Shown in pieces: positions 54,173 to 63,522 of a DNA stretch of 64,000 bases. The notes under the pieces were generated by a model. It was not told where the DNA came from and searched no databases. It worked only from the letters and a program-made list of their open reading frames with translations. A program made the position numbers and the translations under genes. The first letter of the stretch is position 1, and each line of letters starts with the position of its first letter. This DNA comes from Nostoc sp. FACHB-110 (GTDB taxonomy: Bacteria > Cyanobacteriota > Cyanobacteriia > Cyanobacteriales > Nostocaceae), in contig NZ_JACJRU010000013.1 in the NCBI RefSeq assembly GCF_014697425.1, positions 111,300 through 175,299 on the forward strand, written 5' to 3'.

Positions 54173-55189
54173 TTAGACGGAGTAATAAGCAGGAAAAGAT
54201 TTAGCATCTTTTGGTTTGACGTAAACCTGTTGTTGTGGTTCTAACTCTAATTCGTTGAAGCGATCGCGTGTTAGGTGTGCTGTCACAACTTGACCATCGT
54301 CTATAGTTAATTCCACCTGAATTTCCCAACCCAGATGAATCAGACGGCTGATTTTAGCGGATGCTGTCGCTTCTTGAGGGTACTTTTCAATAATCACATC
54401 TTGGGGACGCAAAAAGACTTCTGGGTGTGGTGCATTAAACCCGGTGCTTTGGAAAATTCTGGCGGTGTTAGGTAAGACATTCACAGGGCCGATAAAACTC
54501 ATCACAAATGAGGAAGCCGGATTGTCATAAATCTCGGCGGGTGAACCTACCTGTTCTACACGTCCTTTATTCATCACCACGACTTCATCCGATACTTCCA
54601 TCGCCTCTTCTTGATCGTGGGTAACAAATACAGTGGTGACATTCACCTCATCATGAAGATGACGTAACCAGATTCTTAAATCTTTCCGCACTTTCGCATC
54701 AAGCGCACCAAAAGGTTCATCTAATAATAATATTTCTGGTTCTACAGCCAAGGCTCTTGCTAATGCTACCCGTTGCCTTTGACCACCAGATAACTGTGAA
54801 GGATAGCGATCGCCTAATTCTTTTAATTGCACTAACTCTAATAACTGTTCAACTCGTCCCTTGATTTTTTTATCTTGAACTTTGCGAATTTCTAAACCAA
54901 AGGCAATATTTTGTCGCACAGTCATGTGCTTAAACAAAGCATACTGCTGAAATACAAACCCAATATTTCGCTCTTGGACATTTTTATAAGTAGCATCTTT
55001 GCCAGTGAGGATGATTTTACCGCTATCGGGCATTTCTAACCCGGCAATTAGTCTTAGCAAAGTAGATTTACCAGAACCCGATGGCCCCAGTAATGCTACT
55101 AAAGACCCGCTCTTAACTGTTAAATCAACTTGATCAACCGCTTTAAAACTTCCGAAATGCTTGGATATATTCTCAACTACTATGCCCAC
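54173..55189 (-). CDS. cysA: Sulfate/thiosulfate ABC transporter ATPase
   Basis: 338 residues. Walker A GPSGSGKST, signature LSGGQRQRVALARAL, Walker B ILLLDEPFGALD, switch VTHDQEEA, then a TOBE-type C-terminal domain (VFLRPQDVIIEKYPQEATASAKI). The strings GIVVENISKHFGSFKAVDQV and QQYALFKHMTVRQNIAFGL are typical of CysA. It is monocistronic here; its permeases must be elsewhere or it serves another importer. Confidence 0.92.
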   Translation of the reverse strand: MGIVVENISKHFGSFKAVDQVDLTVKSGSLVALLGPSGSGKSTLLRLIAGLEMPDSGKIILTGKDATYKNVQERNIGFVFQQYALFKHMTVRQNIAFGLEIRKVQDKKIKGRVEQLLELVQLKELGDRYPSQLSGGQRQRVALARALAVEPEILLLDEPFGALDAKVRKDLRIWLRHLHDEVNVTTVFVTHDQEEAMEVSDEVVVMNKGRVEQVGSPAEIYDNPASSFVMSFIGPVNVLPNTARIFQSTGFNAPHPEVFLRPQDVIIEKYPQEATASAKISRLIHLGWEIQVELTIDDGQVVTAHLTRDRFNELELEPQQQVYVKPKDAKSFPAYYSV

Positions 55190-55511
55190 TGCCGTTATCC
55201 CTTAATTAATTAACTACGGCTTATTGCTAGGTTTACCGTATTGTATCTTACATATACCATTGCTAACAAATTAAATACAAGTAAATTTTGTCAATATATC
55301 TTTAAGTAGAAGTAAACATATATATCAATAATTCCTAACCAGAAAAAAATGACAAAAACCCTACTATCAAGTGTGACAATAGGGTTCAAAACGGAAAATA
55401 TTCACTGATAGACGAATCCGATTGGAGACAGGGACTAGGAAAGAAGGGTGATTTAGGTGTACTGATTTTTTCCCAAATCAAATATTAGCCCTATACTCAG
55501 GCTAAATATTG
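55190..55511. other. Intergenic region upstream of cysA
   Basis: About 320 bp. Contains the - strand cysA promoter region and a hairpin at 55357-55386. No gene seen. Confidence 0.5.
55357..55386 (-). terminator. Possible terminator for the pentapeptide-repeat remnant
   Basis: Arms AACCCTA and TAGGGTT with a 16-nt middle; TTTTTGTC follows on the - strand. Confidence 0.4.
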
Positions 55512-55704
55512 TTAGTAGTTTGTTAAGCCTGGTGGTGTAATGGCTTTTTCTAAATCAGCCCCTTGAAAGTTTGCACCGACAATACTTATCCCTGTCAGAT
55601 TAGCCTTCTCCAAATCGGCATCAAATAAGTTAGCATTATCTAAATTTGCGCTTATAATGCAAATCTGCGCCTTGAAGATTAGCACCTTGGAGATTAGCTC
55701 TCAT
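55512..55704 (-). pseudogene. Pentapeptide-repeat protein remnant with a frameshift
   Basis: From the ATG at 55704 the frame reads MRANLQGANLQGADLHYK and stops early. One base off, the frame continues ANLDNANLFDADLEKANLTG, then ISIVGANFQGADLEKAITPPG to a stop at 55512. Both parts are classic A(D/N)LxX pentapeptide repeats, so a single-base indel has broken a repeat protein. It could be the tail of a longer lost gene next to the transposon insertion. Confidence 0.7.
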
Positions 55705-55925
55705 TGGTCACTCTTAGCAGAGAAAAATAAAAAATTAGGGTGAGTTAGGAATATAAACATTGGGGAAGTGAGTCTATAAATAATAGATTGACGTTGAGAA
55801 AATCCCAATGACAGTTGAGGAATATGAAAGACTGTAAGCCAAGGTTGAATTAAATTAAGTAGGATAAAAGGTTGTGCAATTAAACGAAGATTATTCAAAA
55901 TATTCTTCCAGCCTTTTTCATAAGT

Positions 55926-56015
55926 CCACCAAAAGGATATCCAGATGAAGTCAAGCAAAGTTGTCTGCGCTCGTATGTTAACGGTATGGGATTTAGGGCA
56001 ATTGAGCTAATTTGA
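55926..56015 (+). pseudogene. Remnant of an IS1-family transposase (N-terminal region)
   Basis: The frame reads PPKGYPDEVKQSCLRSYVNG then MGFRAIELI and stops. This is the well-kept helix-turn-helix region of IS1-type cyanobacterial transposases (PPKGYSDEVKQ...YVNGMGFRAIERV). Nothing of the zinc-finger start or the catalytic half is visible, so it is a fragment that the CAST-like element adjoins. Confidence 0.65.
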
Positions 56016-56072
56016 TTGAGAGAAATCGGAGACAAAAGCATCTCTCTGTTTTAGAGTTGTTTTTGAGAATTT

Positions 56073-56346
56073 TGTCGATTGCCAAATTAAATGACCACTT
56101 GACAAATTTATGTCTTTGAAAATACCGACCTTAGAACCCTTACATGGTAAGGGTTTTATTATTTTAGCCTGAAAATGCCATAGTAAAAACTTATTGCCAA
56201 AATAGCTGTCCTCTTTTGAAAAAATGACAAAATATCTGTCCTTGTTTGAAAAATAACTTAAGCCAACATTTTTACCAAAATTGACAAAATAAGTGTCCTT
56301 TAAATAGTACAATACAACTACGTTTGTATTGGACATATATGTAAAT
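56073..56346 (+). promoter_or_regulatory. Transposon left end with five TnsB-type binding sites and tnsB promoter
   Basis: Five copies of a site near TTGMCAAAWTANNTGTCC lie at 56079-56096 (degenerate), 56099-56114, 56194-56211, 56224-56241 and 56281-56298, all in the same orientation. This matches the repeated TnsB sites of V-K CAST left ends. The last sites overlap the region where the tnsB promoter should be, so TnsB may repress its own gene. A GC-poor hairpin AAAACCCTTACCATG/TAAGGG-like segment at about 56133-56157 lies between them. A - strand frame through here is spurious. Confidence 0.75.
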
Positions 56347-58035
56347 ATGCTGGATGATCCTCACAAGGGCGATCAAGAGCCAGAAACTAATGAGATAGTG
56401 ACTGAACTCTCAGCAGATGATAGGCATTTGCTGGATATGATTCAGAAATTGCTAGAACCATGCGATCGCATTACTTACGGGCAAAGGCAAAGGGAAGTAG
56501 CAGCTAAACTAGGTAAGTCAGTACGGACAGTACGACGGCTAGTAAAAAAGTGGGAGGAAGAGGGTTTATCTGCACTCCAAACCACAAAACGGGCTGATAA
56601 AGGTAAACACCGTATTGATGCTGAGTGGCAAAAGTTCATTATCAATACATATAAAGAAGGTAATAAAGGTAGTAGGCGAATTACTCCCCAACAAGTTGCT
56701 ATCAGGGTAAAAGCAAAAGCAGCAGAATTAGGGGAACAGAAGTATCCAAGTTATAGGACTGTATATCGAGTCCTGCAACCAATAATTGAGCAGCAAGAAC
56801 AAAAAGCGAGTATAAGGAATCGTGGTTGGCGTGGATCTCAAATATCACTCAAAACCCGTGATGGAGAATACATAGAAGTTGAATACAGTAACCATGTCTG
56901 GCAGTGTGACCATACTCTTGCAGACATATTGCTCGTAGATCAGCATGGTGAACTGCTGGGTCGTCCTTGGCTGACAACAGTTTTAGATACTTACTCACGC
57001 TGCATCATGGGAATAAACTTAGGTTTTGCTACATGGAATTCTCAAGTCGTAGCATTGGCACTACGTCACGCAATTTTACCGAAGCAGTACGGGCCAGAAT
57101 ACGAACTTCATGAAGAGTGGGGAACATATGGTCAGCCAAAATACTTTTATACAGATGGTGGCTCAGATTTTAACTCTAAACATTTGAAGCAAATTGGGGT
57201 ACAACTGGATTTTTCTTGTGATTTGCGTGACCGACCCAGTGAAGGGGGCATTGTTGAACGTCCTTTTGGTACCTTTAACACCGACTTCTTTTCAAGTTTG
57301 CCAGGTTATACAGGTTCAAATGTACAGGAACGTCCAGAGCAAGCCGAGAAGGAGGCTTGTCTTACGTTAAGAGAGTTAGAACGCCTTTTAGTACGTTACA
57401 TCGTAGACAAATATAACCAAAGTATTGATGCTCGTCTGGGCGATCAAACTCGTTATCAACGATGGGAAGCAGGGCTAATTACTGCTCCTAAACTAATTTC
57501 AGAGGAAGAGTTACGTATATGTTTGATGAAGCAAACGCGACGCTCAATTTACAGAGGTGGATATTTACAATTTGAAAATTTAACTTATCGAGGAGAAAAC
57601 TTAGCAGGTTATGCAGGCGAAAGTGTTGTACTACGATATGACCCCAGAGACATAACAAGTATCTTGGTCTATCGCCAAAAAGACCAGAAAGAAGAGTTTC
57701 TAGCTAGAGCATATGCTCAAGATTTAGAAACTGAGCAATTGTCTTTGGATGAGGCTAAAGCTATGAGCCGTAAGCTCAGGCAAGTGGGTAAGACTATTAG
57801 TAATAGTTCATTTTTGGCAGAGGTACGCGATCGCGATACTTTTGTCAAAGAAAAGCTCACTAAACAAGAACGACGAAAACAAGAAAACACAGAATTCCAA
57901 AAAGCTAAAAAAATATTGCCAGTTAAACCTGAAAAAGAAATAGAAATTGAACTAGCATCCATCGAAAGTTTACCAGAACCGGAAATGCCGGAAGTCTTTG
58001 ATTACGAACAAATGCACGAAGATTACGGGTGGTAG
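56347..58035 (+). CDS. tnsB: TnsB-like DDE transposase
   Basis: 562 residues from the ATG at 56347; a TTG at 56329 would add six. N-terminal HTH domains (RQREVAAKLGKSVRTVRRLVKKW) bind transposon ends. The rve/DDE catalytic core has Asp188 (WQCDH), Asp270 (YTDGG) and Glu304 (GIVERPF), with the same 82- and 34-residue spacing as I recall for ShTnsB (Asp205, Asp287, Glu321). A Mu-type beta-barrel (RRSIYRGGYLQFENLTYRGE) and a C-terminal TnsC-contact tail ending YEQMHEDYGW follow. It cuts and joins the 3' ends at the target. Confidence 0.95.
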   Translation: MLDDPHKGDQEPETNEIVTELSADDRHLLDMIQKLLEPCDRITYGQRQREVAAKLGKSVRTVRRLVKKWEEEGLSALQTTKRADKGKHRIDAEWQKFIINTYKEGNKGSRRITPQQVAIRVKAKAAELGEQKYPSYRTVYRVLQPIIEQQEQKASIRNRGWRGSQISLKTRDGEYIEVEYSNHVWQCDHTLADILLVDQHGELLGRPWLTTVLDTYSRCIMGINLGFATWNSQVVALALRHAILPKQYGPEYELHEEWGTYGQPKYFYTDGGSDFNSKHLKQIGVQLDFSCDLRDRPSEGGIVERPFGTFNTDFFSSLPGYTGSNVQERPEQAEKEACLTLRELERLLVRYIVDKYNQSIDARLGDQTRYQRWEAGLITAPKLISEEELRICLMKQTRRSIYRGGYLQFENLTYRGENLAGYAGESVVLRYDPRDITSILVYRQKDQKEEFLARAYAQDLETEQLSLDEAKAMSRKLRQVGKTISNSSFLAEVRDRDTFVKEKLTKQERRKQENTEFQKAKKILPVKPEKEIEIELASIESLPEPEMPEVFDYEQMHEDYGW

Positions 58036-58038
58036 AAA

Positions 58039-58875
58039 ATGACTTCACAGCAAGCCCAAGAAGTCGCTCAACAATTGGGTGATATACCCAAAAACGATGC
58101 GAAATTACAAGCAGAAATTCAACGATTAAACCGTAAAAGTTTTGTGCCACTAGAACAAGTACAAATTCTACATGATTGGCTAGAAGGGAAGCGTCAAGCT
58201 CGCCAATGCTGTCGAATTCTTGGAGAGTCACGTACAGGCAAAACTATGGCCTGCAATGCTTACAGATTAAGACATAAGCCAATACAACAGCCAGGTAAAC
58301 CTCCAATAGTTCCTGTTGCTTACATCTTAGTTCCTCCAGAATGCAGTTCTAAGGACTTGTTTACGCTAATTATTGAGCATCTGAAGTATCAAATGACTAA
58401 GGGAACAGTAGCTGAAATTCGAGAGCGGACTCGGCGGGTTCTTAAAGGCTGTGGTGTAGAGACATTAATTATTGATGAGGCCGACCGCTTGAAGCCAAAT
58501 ACATTTAAAGATGTACGAGACATTGGTGAAGAATTAGAAATATCTGTGGTCTTAGTAGGAACAGATCGCCTGGATGCAGTGATTAAGCGTGATGAACAGG
58601 TTTACAATCGCTTTCGGGCTTGCCATCGATTTGGTAAATTCTCAGGGGAAGAATTTAAGCGAACTGTTGAAATTTGGGAAAAAAAAGTTTTACAGCTGCC
58701 AGTTGCTTCCAATCTTTCCAGTAAGACTATGCTAAAAACTTTAGGCGAAGCGACGGGAGGTTATATTGGTTTGTTGGATATGATTCTCAGAGAAGCAGCA
58801 ATCCGAGCATTGAAGAAAGGATTACAAAAGGTGGATTTAGCAACTTTGAAGGAAGTAGCAGCAGAGTACAAATAA
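58039..58875 (+). CDS. tnsC: TnsC-like AAA+ target-selector ATPase
   Basis: 278 residues, the short form typical of V-K elements. Walker A GESRTGKT (about 61-68), Walker B LIIDEADRLKP, sensor VVLVGTDRLDAVIKRDEQV. It forms filaments on target DNA and links the target complex to TnsB. It starts 3 bp after tnsB and overlaps tniQ by one base (TAATG), so the three are translated together. Confidence 0.95.
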   Translation: MTSQQAQEVAQQLGDIPKNDAKLQAEIQRLNRKSFVPLEQVQILHDWLEGKRQARQCCRILGESRTGKTMACNAYRLRHKPIQQPGKPPIVPVAYILVPPECSSKDLFTLIIEHLKYQMTKGTVAEIRERTRRVLKGCGVETLIIDEADRLKPNTFKDVRDIGEELEISVVLVGTDRLDAVIKRDEQVYNRFRACHRFGKFSGEEFKRTVEIWEKKVLQLPVASNLSSKTMLKTLGEATGGYIGLLDMILREAAIRALKKGLQKVDLATLKEVAAEYK

Positions 58876-59384
58876 TGGAAGTGCCAAAGATTCAACCTTG
58901 GCTGTTTCAAATAGAACCTTTAGATGGAGAAAGTCTGAGCCACTTTTTAGGACGGTTTCGACGGGCAAATGATTTAACGCCCACTGGGTTAGGTAAAGCA
59001 GCAGGATTCGGTGGTGCGATCGCTCGATGGGAAAAGTTTAGGTTTAACCCCCCACCGTCTCGCCAGCAATTAGAAGCTTTGGTTAAGGTGATGGGGGTTG
59101 AAGCTGATAGGTTAGCGCAAATGTTACCACCTGCTGGGGTGGGGATGAAAATGGAGCCGATTCGGTTGTGTGGTGCTTGTTATGCCGAGTCGCCATGTCA
59201 CAAGATTGAATGGCAGTTTAAGGTAACGCAAGGGTGTGATCGCCACACAATAACTTTGTTGTCCGAATGTCCTAACTGCGGGGCGAGGTTTAAATTTCCA
59301 GCGTTGTGGGTGGATGGATATTGCCAGAGGTGTTTTATGAGATTTGTAGAGATGGTAAATTATCAAAAACCTATAAAAATTTGA
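58875..59384 (+). CDS. tniQ: TniQ-like target-site protein, short form
   Basis: 169 residues, close to the short TniQ of V-K CAST and far shorter than TnsD. The N-terminal part LLDGESLSHFLGRFRRAND-like segment (EPLDGESLSHFLGRFRRAND) leads into a helical DNA-binding region, and the C-terminal half carries zinc-type Cys/His sets: CGACYAESPCH, CDRH, CPNCGARF and YCQRC. It bridges the target-recognition complex and TnsC. Only one possible TnsB-type site follows it, so no right end is placed here. Confidence 0.93.
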   Translation: MEVPKIQPWLFQIEPLDGESLSHFLGRFRRANDLTPTGLGKAAGFGGAIARWEKFRFNPPPSRQQLEALVKVMGVEADRLAQMLPPAGVGMKMEPIRLCGACYAESPCHKIEWQFKVTQGCDRHTITLLSECPNCGARFKFPALWVDGYCQRCFMRFVEMVNYQKPIKI

Positions 59385-59436
59385 GACATTATTTTAACTT
59401 TGTCTAAATGCGATCGCTCCCATTATTCCACGATTT

Positions 59437-60135
59437 CTATAGGTTATAAATTGCTCCATTCTCTGCTAACCACTGTTTACGTTCTTGATAATTTGGCACA
59501 ATTCGTTCAACTCTCTCCCAAAATGCACTATTGTGATGCGGTTCAATTAGATGCACTAATTCATGAACTACCAAATACTCAATCATCGTTCGCGGTAGCA
59601 TCGCCACTCGCCAGTGAAAATATAAATCTCCTGTGTGTCCGCAAGAACCCCAATGATTACCTAATTCGCGTACTTGGATAGAACGAGGTGAAGCACTAAC
59701 TCGTTTAATCAGTGTGGCAATTTGTTGTTCTAGTATTGTCTGAAGATGTTGGCGATACCACTGAATAAAGTTTTCTCGACCTTGAGCTTGTGCTTGTCTC
59801 TGTAATTCAAAGCGGCTTTGGTATAGTTTTAATAATGGTTGTTTTTGAAGCTCATCGACTATTTTCAGGCGATAGCTGCGTCCTAAATAATAAAAACCTT
59901 CGCCTGAGACGTATTCCTTAACGTTAGCTGGTGCATTGAATGACTCTTTCTTTATAAGCCTACTGTAAATCCAGTAACGTTTCTTATTCACAATTTTTTC
60001 TAATGTTTCTATTGGTACTCCTGGAGGAGAAGCCAAGACTAATTGACCGTCACGTTCAACGGTAATACCTACAGTGCGGCGTTTAGAACTGTGGCGAATT
60101 TCAAAACTCAGGTCGCCAAAGGTGATAGTTGTCAT
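59437..60135 (-). CDS. YgjP-type zinc metalloprotease, transposon cargo
   Basis: 232 residues. The zinc motif HELVH (in YLVVHELVHLIEPHHNSAFW) and the preceding GNHWGSCGHTGDLYFHWRV are those of the YgjP/SprT-like M48-type family. It overlaps the hsdR stop by four bases (ATGA), so they are one operon. This protein is often found after hsdR in type I restriction loci, with a role that is not settled. Confidence 0.9.
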   Translation of the reverse strand: MTTITFGDLSFEIRHSSKRRTVGITVERDGQLVLASPPGVPIETLEKIVNKKRYWIYSRLIKKESFNAPANVKEYVSGEGFYYLGRSYRLKIVDELQKQPLLKLYQSRFELQRQAQAQGRENFIQWYRQHLQTILEQQIATLIKRVSASPRSIQVRELGNHWGSCGHTGDLYFHWRVAMLPRTMIEYLVVHELVHLIEPHHNSAFWERVERIVPNYQERKQWLAENGAIYNL

Positions 60136-63100
60136 GCCATTAAATTATCACGATTTCTCCTAGCTAGTTCGACTAATTTATCCGCGATTTCTTCTAATTG
60201 GTTGTAACTAACTAAATCATTATCATCCAAGTAGCCAGCTATCCACTTTCTTAAATCCTCTTGGACTATTTGGCTACCCCAATTTATCAGTTGTACTTCT
60301 TGCCGGATGTGTTCAACAATTTCTACAGTTGCTTGAGCAAGTTCGGGGAGTTGTCTTTGTGAGTATTCACTTAAAATATTGAGAAATGGCATTTGAGTTT
60401 TGGGATCTAATCCAGTCTCATCTGTAGTGCGACCAGCTTGTATTTGTTCTATATACTGCTGTAATGCCTCAACTTTTTCTTCCCAGTTCTCAGATAAAGA
60501 TTCCAAAATGTCTGTGAGCTTTTCACTTAAGTTTTTGTAGTAAACTGGGTCTTCTTCGTAATTTACACTGATATAGTGACGGGCTGCAAATTCCATTTCT
60601 GCGGCTCGTGCTTTAATTGAGCGATGACGCTGGACATGGGTTTTAAAATCCAGGGACATGATATCAATTGGTGGCACTTTGGGGTCAATCCCTTGGGATT
60701 CAATATATTGGTCTATTAATGCCCTAACTTTCTCCTTTGCACTAACGATGTTAAGTTTTTCATCTCTGTAGAGGTCAGCAACAGCTTTTTTAATAAAGCC
60801 AAGTTTTTTGGCATCTCGCACAAAATTATAGGGCTGACGTGCTTCTGGTCGTGGCAATATTGTATCGAGAGTGTTGAGAAAATCTTTGAAACAATCATTA
60901 AATTCGACTCTCAGTCGTTCATCTCTGAGCAAGTCTACACAAGCGTCTACATCATCGATTGTGCAGCCTTTTTCAGTGAATAGTGCCATAACTTGCTGGT
61001 GTCTGTCGCGCAATTTTGGTAATTCTGCACGAATATCAAACAAAGCTAATTCTGTATCAACATTCTCGTAAACTGAAAGAGCAGCAGCGATATCAACACC
61101 GTAATAATCGACTACTAAGCCCTCTGTTTTTTTGTCATTATACACTCGGTTAACGCGAGCGATCGCTTGCAGCAATTCGTATTCTTTGAGTGACCTGTCT
61201 AAATATAAAACTTGTTCTAACGGTGCATCAAAACCCGTTAACAGCATATTTTTGACAATTAAAATCGCTAAACTGTCTTGCTCTAAAGGTTTTTTAAATT
61301 TCTCAATATTAATTTCTTGTTGACTTTTATCTGTCCACTTTTTCCAGCTAGGATCATCGCCCTTATCACCAGAAATCACAGTAGCAAATTCTAATTTGCG
61401 GATGATTTCCAGATGTGGGAGTGCTTGAGCAAAAAAACGATCATCATCACGCAATTCTAAAGCCTCCGCGTCAAGACTTTGCAGAATGGGGGCGCGGTGT
61501 TCTAGCTGCTGCACTATTTCCCGTTGTGCTTCCACAAATGCTTCTTGATAACGGACTGCGGCGAGACGGGTAGAGGCGACGACTTGCGCTTTAAAGCCTC
61601 CTGCTAAAATGCGCTCAATATAATGACACAACATACTTTTAGCTTTGGCTTTAATTAGTTCCCGTGCTTCGCCAACTTGGGTTTTAGTCGCGTATTTAGC
61701 TTTAATTAACGCCCGTTCTTCTGGGGTTTTATCGGCAAAGATAATTTCAAAAAGTTGGTCGAGGTCATCACCTTGGGTTACAGTGCCTCTAGCTTCTAAT
61801 CCTTCGTAGACAATAGGCAAAGTGACTTTATCTTCTTGGGATTTGCGGATATTGTATTCATCGATAAATGAACCAAAGATTTGCAGCGTGGTTTTTTTGG
61901 CAGCTTTGATGATGGGTGTACCAGTAAAGCCAATACGGACACAGTTAGGTAATGCTTCTAATAAATTGGTGTGGAGAGTTTTGGCGTGAGAACGGTGTGC
62001 TTCGTCAATTAGCACTAAGATATTTTCGGAAGGATTGAGGTTTTTGGGAATTGGTTCAATTTCTGCTTCTTCCTCAGAATCTTCCCCGCCTTTAAATTTC
62101 TGAATCATTCCGAAGACTAAGCCAGCACCTGGTTGTTGCAGGTATTGTTCTAGTGTTCTAACTTTTTTCGCTTTTTGTAATGGTTCTCCAGTGAGGACGG
62201 CGGTATCTGCAAGTTGTCTTTCTAAGTCTCGGCGGTCAGTGACAACAACAATTTTAAAGCGGCGTAATTCTGCGATAGTGCGAATTTTCCGAATTAGGTA
62301 AACCATTGTCAGGCTTTTACCTGATCCTTGGGTATGCCAGATAATCCCGCCGCGTTGGTCATCTGTGCCATGTTGGGCGCGGGTTTGATTGTGTTGCAGT
62401 CGGTATAAAGCTTGATGAACTGCCCGATATTGTTGGTAACGGGGGACAATTTTGATAGTGCGTCCGCCACTGGTTTTAAATAAAGTAAAATTATGCAGAA
62501 TGTCGATAAGATTAGCTGGGTTCAACATCCCGGCGATGAGGGTTTGGCGAGAATTTAATTCAGAAACGCCTAATTGTGCAGCAATTTCTGCTTGGGGTCT
62601 AGGAATGGTATCTTTCCACTCAACATAATGTTCATAATTTGCGCCGATAGTTCCGGCTGCTGCCCGTCCTCTAGAGGCTGCTATCATCAGCAAATTGTAG
62701 TGGAATAATTTTTCTGCGCCTTCTGGTTGGCTGCTACCCCGTTGATTGGAGTATTTTAATAAGTCTTGAATTGCTTCGGTTATTGGGTTATCTAGACTGG
62801 GGCTTTTGCATTCAATCACTACTAAAGGGATGCCGTTAACAAGTAGTACGATGTCTGGGACGATGAACCCCCGATTACCTGTTGCCCAAGGCGGATCTAA
62901 TCTGTATTGATTGATGGCGAGAAAATCATTGCGATCGCAATGTTTAGGATTAAATTCAATAAAATGCACCGTGTGCTGTTTGCCGTCTTGTCCTAAAACT
63001 GTAGTGCCTTTGAGTAGCAAATCTGTGGCGGCTTGGTTGGCTTCCATTAATCTGTTTGCGCCCTGGCGTTCTAACTGACTGACTGCGGTTTGAACTTGGA

Positions 63101-63308
63101 TATCATCTAGCCAAGGGTTGCCGTTGTCATCTAAGTTGATGCGTTTGATAGAGGCTTTGAGGCGTTGTGTCAGTAGAACTTGCTTAAAGTTGTCTCGTTC
63201 GGTAATTGCGGGATTGTCCCAACTGCCTTCTATGTACTGCCAACCCATCCTAGAGAGTTGTTGAATGGTGGGTTTTTCTACATGGGTATATTCTGGGCTT
63301 TCTGGCAT
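60132..63308 (-). CDS. hsdR: Type I restriction enzyme R subunit, transposon cargo
   Basis: 1058 residues, normal for HsdR. N-terminal nuclease motif DIVLLVNGIPLVVIECKSP (PD-ExK type), Walker A HTQGSGKSLT, DEAHRSH box, FTGTPI, and helicase motif VI QAIARVNRVY. It translocates DNA and cuts at a distance, given HsdM and HsdS. Neither of those is within the 700 bp upstream nor elsewhere in the window. It starts its own transcript. As cargo it would protect the host or the element against phage. Confidence 0.95.
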   Translation of the reverse strand: MPESPEYTHVEKPTIQQLSRMGWQYIEGSWDNPAITERDNFKQVLLTQRLKASIKRINLDDNGNPWLDDIQVQTAVSQLERQGANRLMEANQAATDLLLKGTTVLGQDGKQHTVHFIEFNPKHCDRNDFLAINQYRLDPPWATGNRGFIVPDIVLLVNGIPLVVIECKSPSLDNPITEAIQDLLKYSNQRGSSQPEGAEKLFHYNLLMIAASRGRAAAGTIGANYEHYVEWKDTIPRPQAEIAAQLGVSELNSRQTLIAGMLNPANLIDILHNFTLFKTSGGRTIKIVPRYQQYRAVHQALYRLQHNQTRAQHGTDDQRGGIIWHTQGSGKSLTMVYLIRKIRTIAELRRFKIVVVTDRRDLERQLADTAVLTGEPLQKAKKVRTLEQYLQQPGAGLVFGMIQKFKGGEDSEEEAEIEPIPKNLNPSENILVLIDEAHRSHAKTLHTNLLEALPNCVRIGFTGTPIIKAAKKTTLQIFGSFIDEYNIRKSQEDKVTLPIVYEGLEARGTVTQGDDLDQLFEIIFADKTPEERALIKAKYATKTQVGEARELIKAKAKSMLCHYIERILAGGFKAQVVASTRLAAVRYQEAFVEAQREIVQQLEHRAPILQSLDAEALELRDDDRFFAQALPHLEIIRKLEFATVISGDKGDDPSWKKWTDKSQQEINIEKFKKPLEQDSLAILIVKNMLLTGFDAPLEQVLYLDRSLKEYELLQAIARVNRVYNDKKTEGLVVDYYGVDIAAALSVYENVDTELALFDIRAELPKLRDRHQQVMALFTEKGCTIDDVDACVDLLRDERLRVEFNDCFKDFLNTLDTILPRPEARQPYNFVRDAKKLGFIKKAVADLYRDEKLNIVSAKEKVRALIDQYIESQGIDPKVPPIDIMSLDFKTHVQRHRSIKARAAEMEFAARHYISVNYEEDPVYYKNLSEKLTDILESLSENWEEKVEALQQYIEQIQAGRTTDETGLDPKTQMPFLNILSEYSQRQLPELAQATVEIVEHIRQEVQLINWGSQIVQEDLRKWIAGYLDDNDLVSYNQLEEIADKLVELARRNRDNLMA

Positions 63309-63522
63309 AAGTTTTTAACTTTGGGCAGTTTGACAGCATTTAAGTTTTTTATACTGCAACTAGAGGGAATCACTTCCTAGTTGCTATATTTACTTTTATA
63401 CCAATTATTTTTGATATTTACTGGGTTTATAGTATACAAGTAGTACGATAAAGCTAAGTATAGTAAGGCTGCTGCTAGAGATATACTCTAAGTAAAATTA
63501 AGAACATATTTTTAGTTAGTTT

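Noticed and set aside
55701..55958. 85-codon - strand frame rich in Trp/Phe/Ile
   Set aside because: Its first part is the antisense of the IS1 transposase remnant; the remainder has no recognised motif or ribosome-binding site.
56007..56336. 109-codon - strand frame over the transposon left end
   Set aside because: It crosses the repeated TnsB sites and the IS1 remnant, has no family resemblance and is explained by AT-rich end DNA.
59385..59436. Possible transposon right end straight after tniQ (GACATTATTTTAACTTTGTC resembles one TnsB site)
   Set aside because: Only one imperfect site and no terminal TGT/ACA with a matching 5-bp duplication, so the element is taken to continue.
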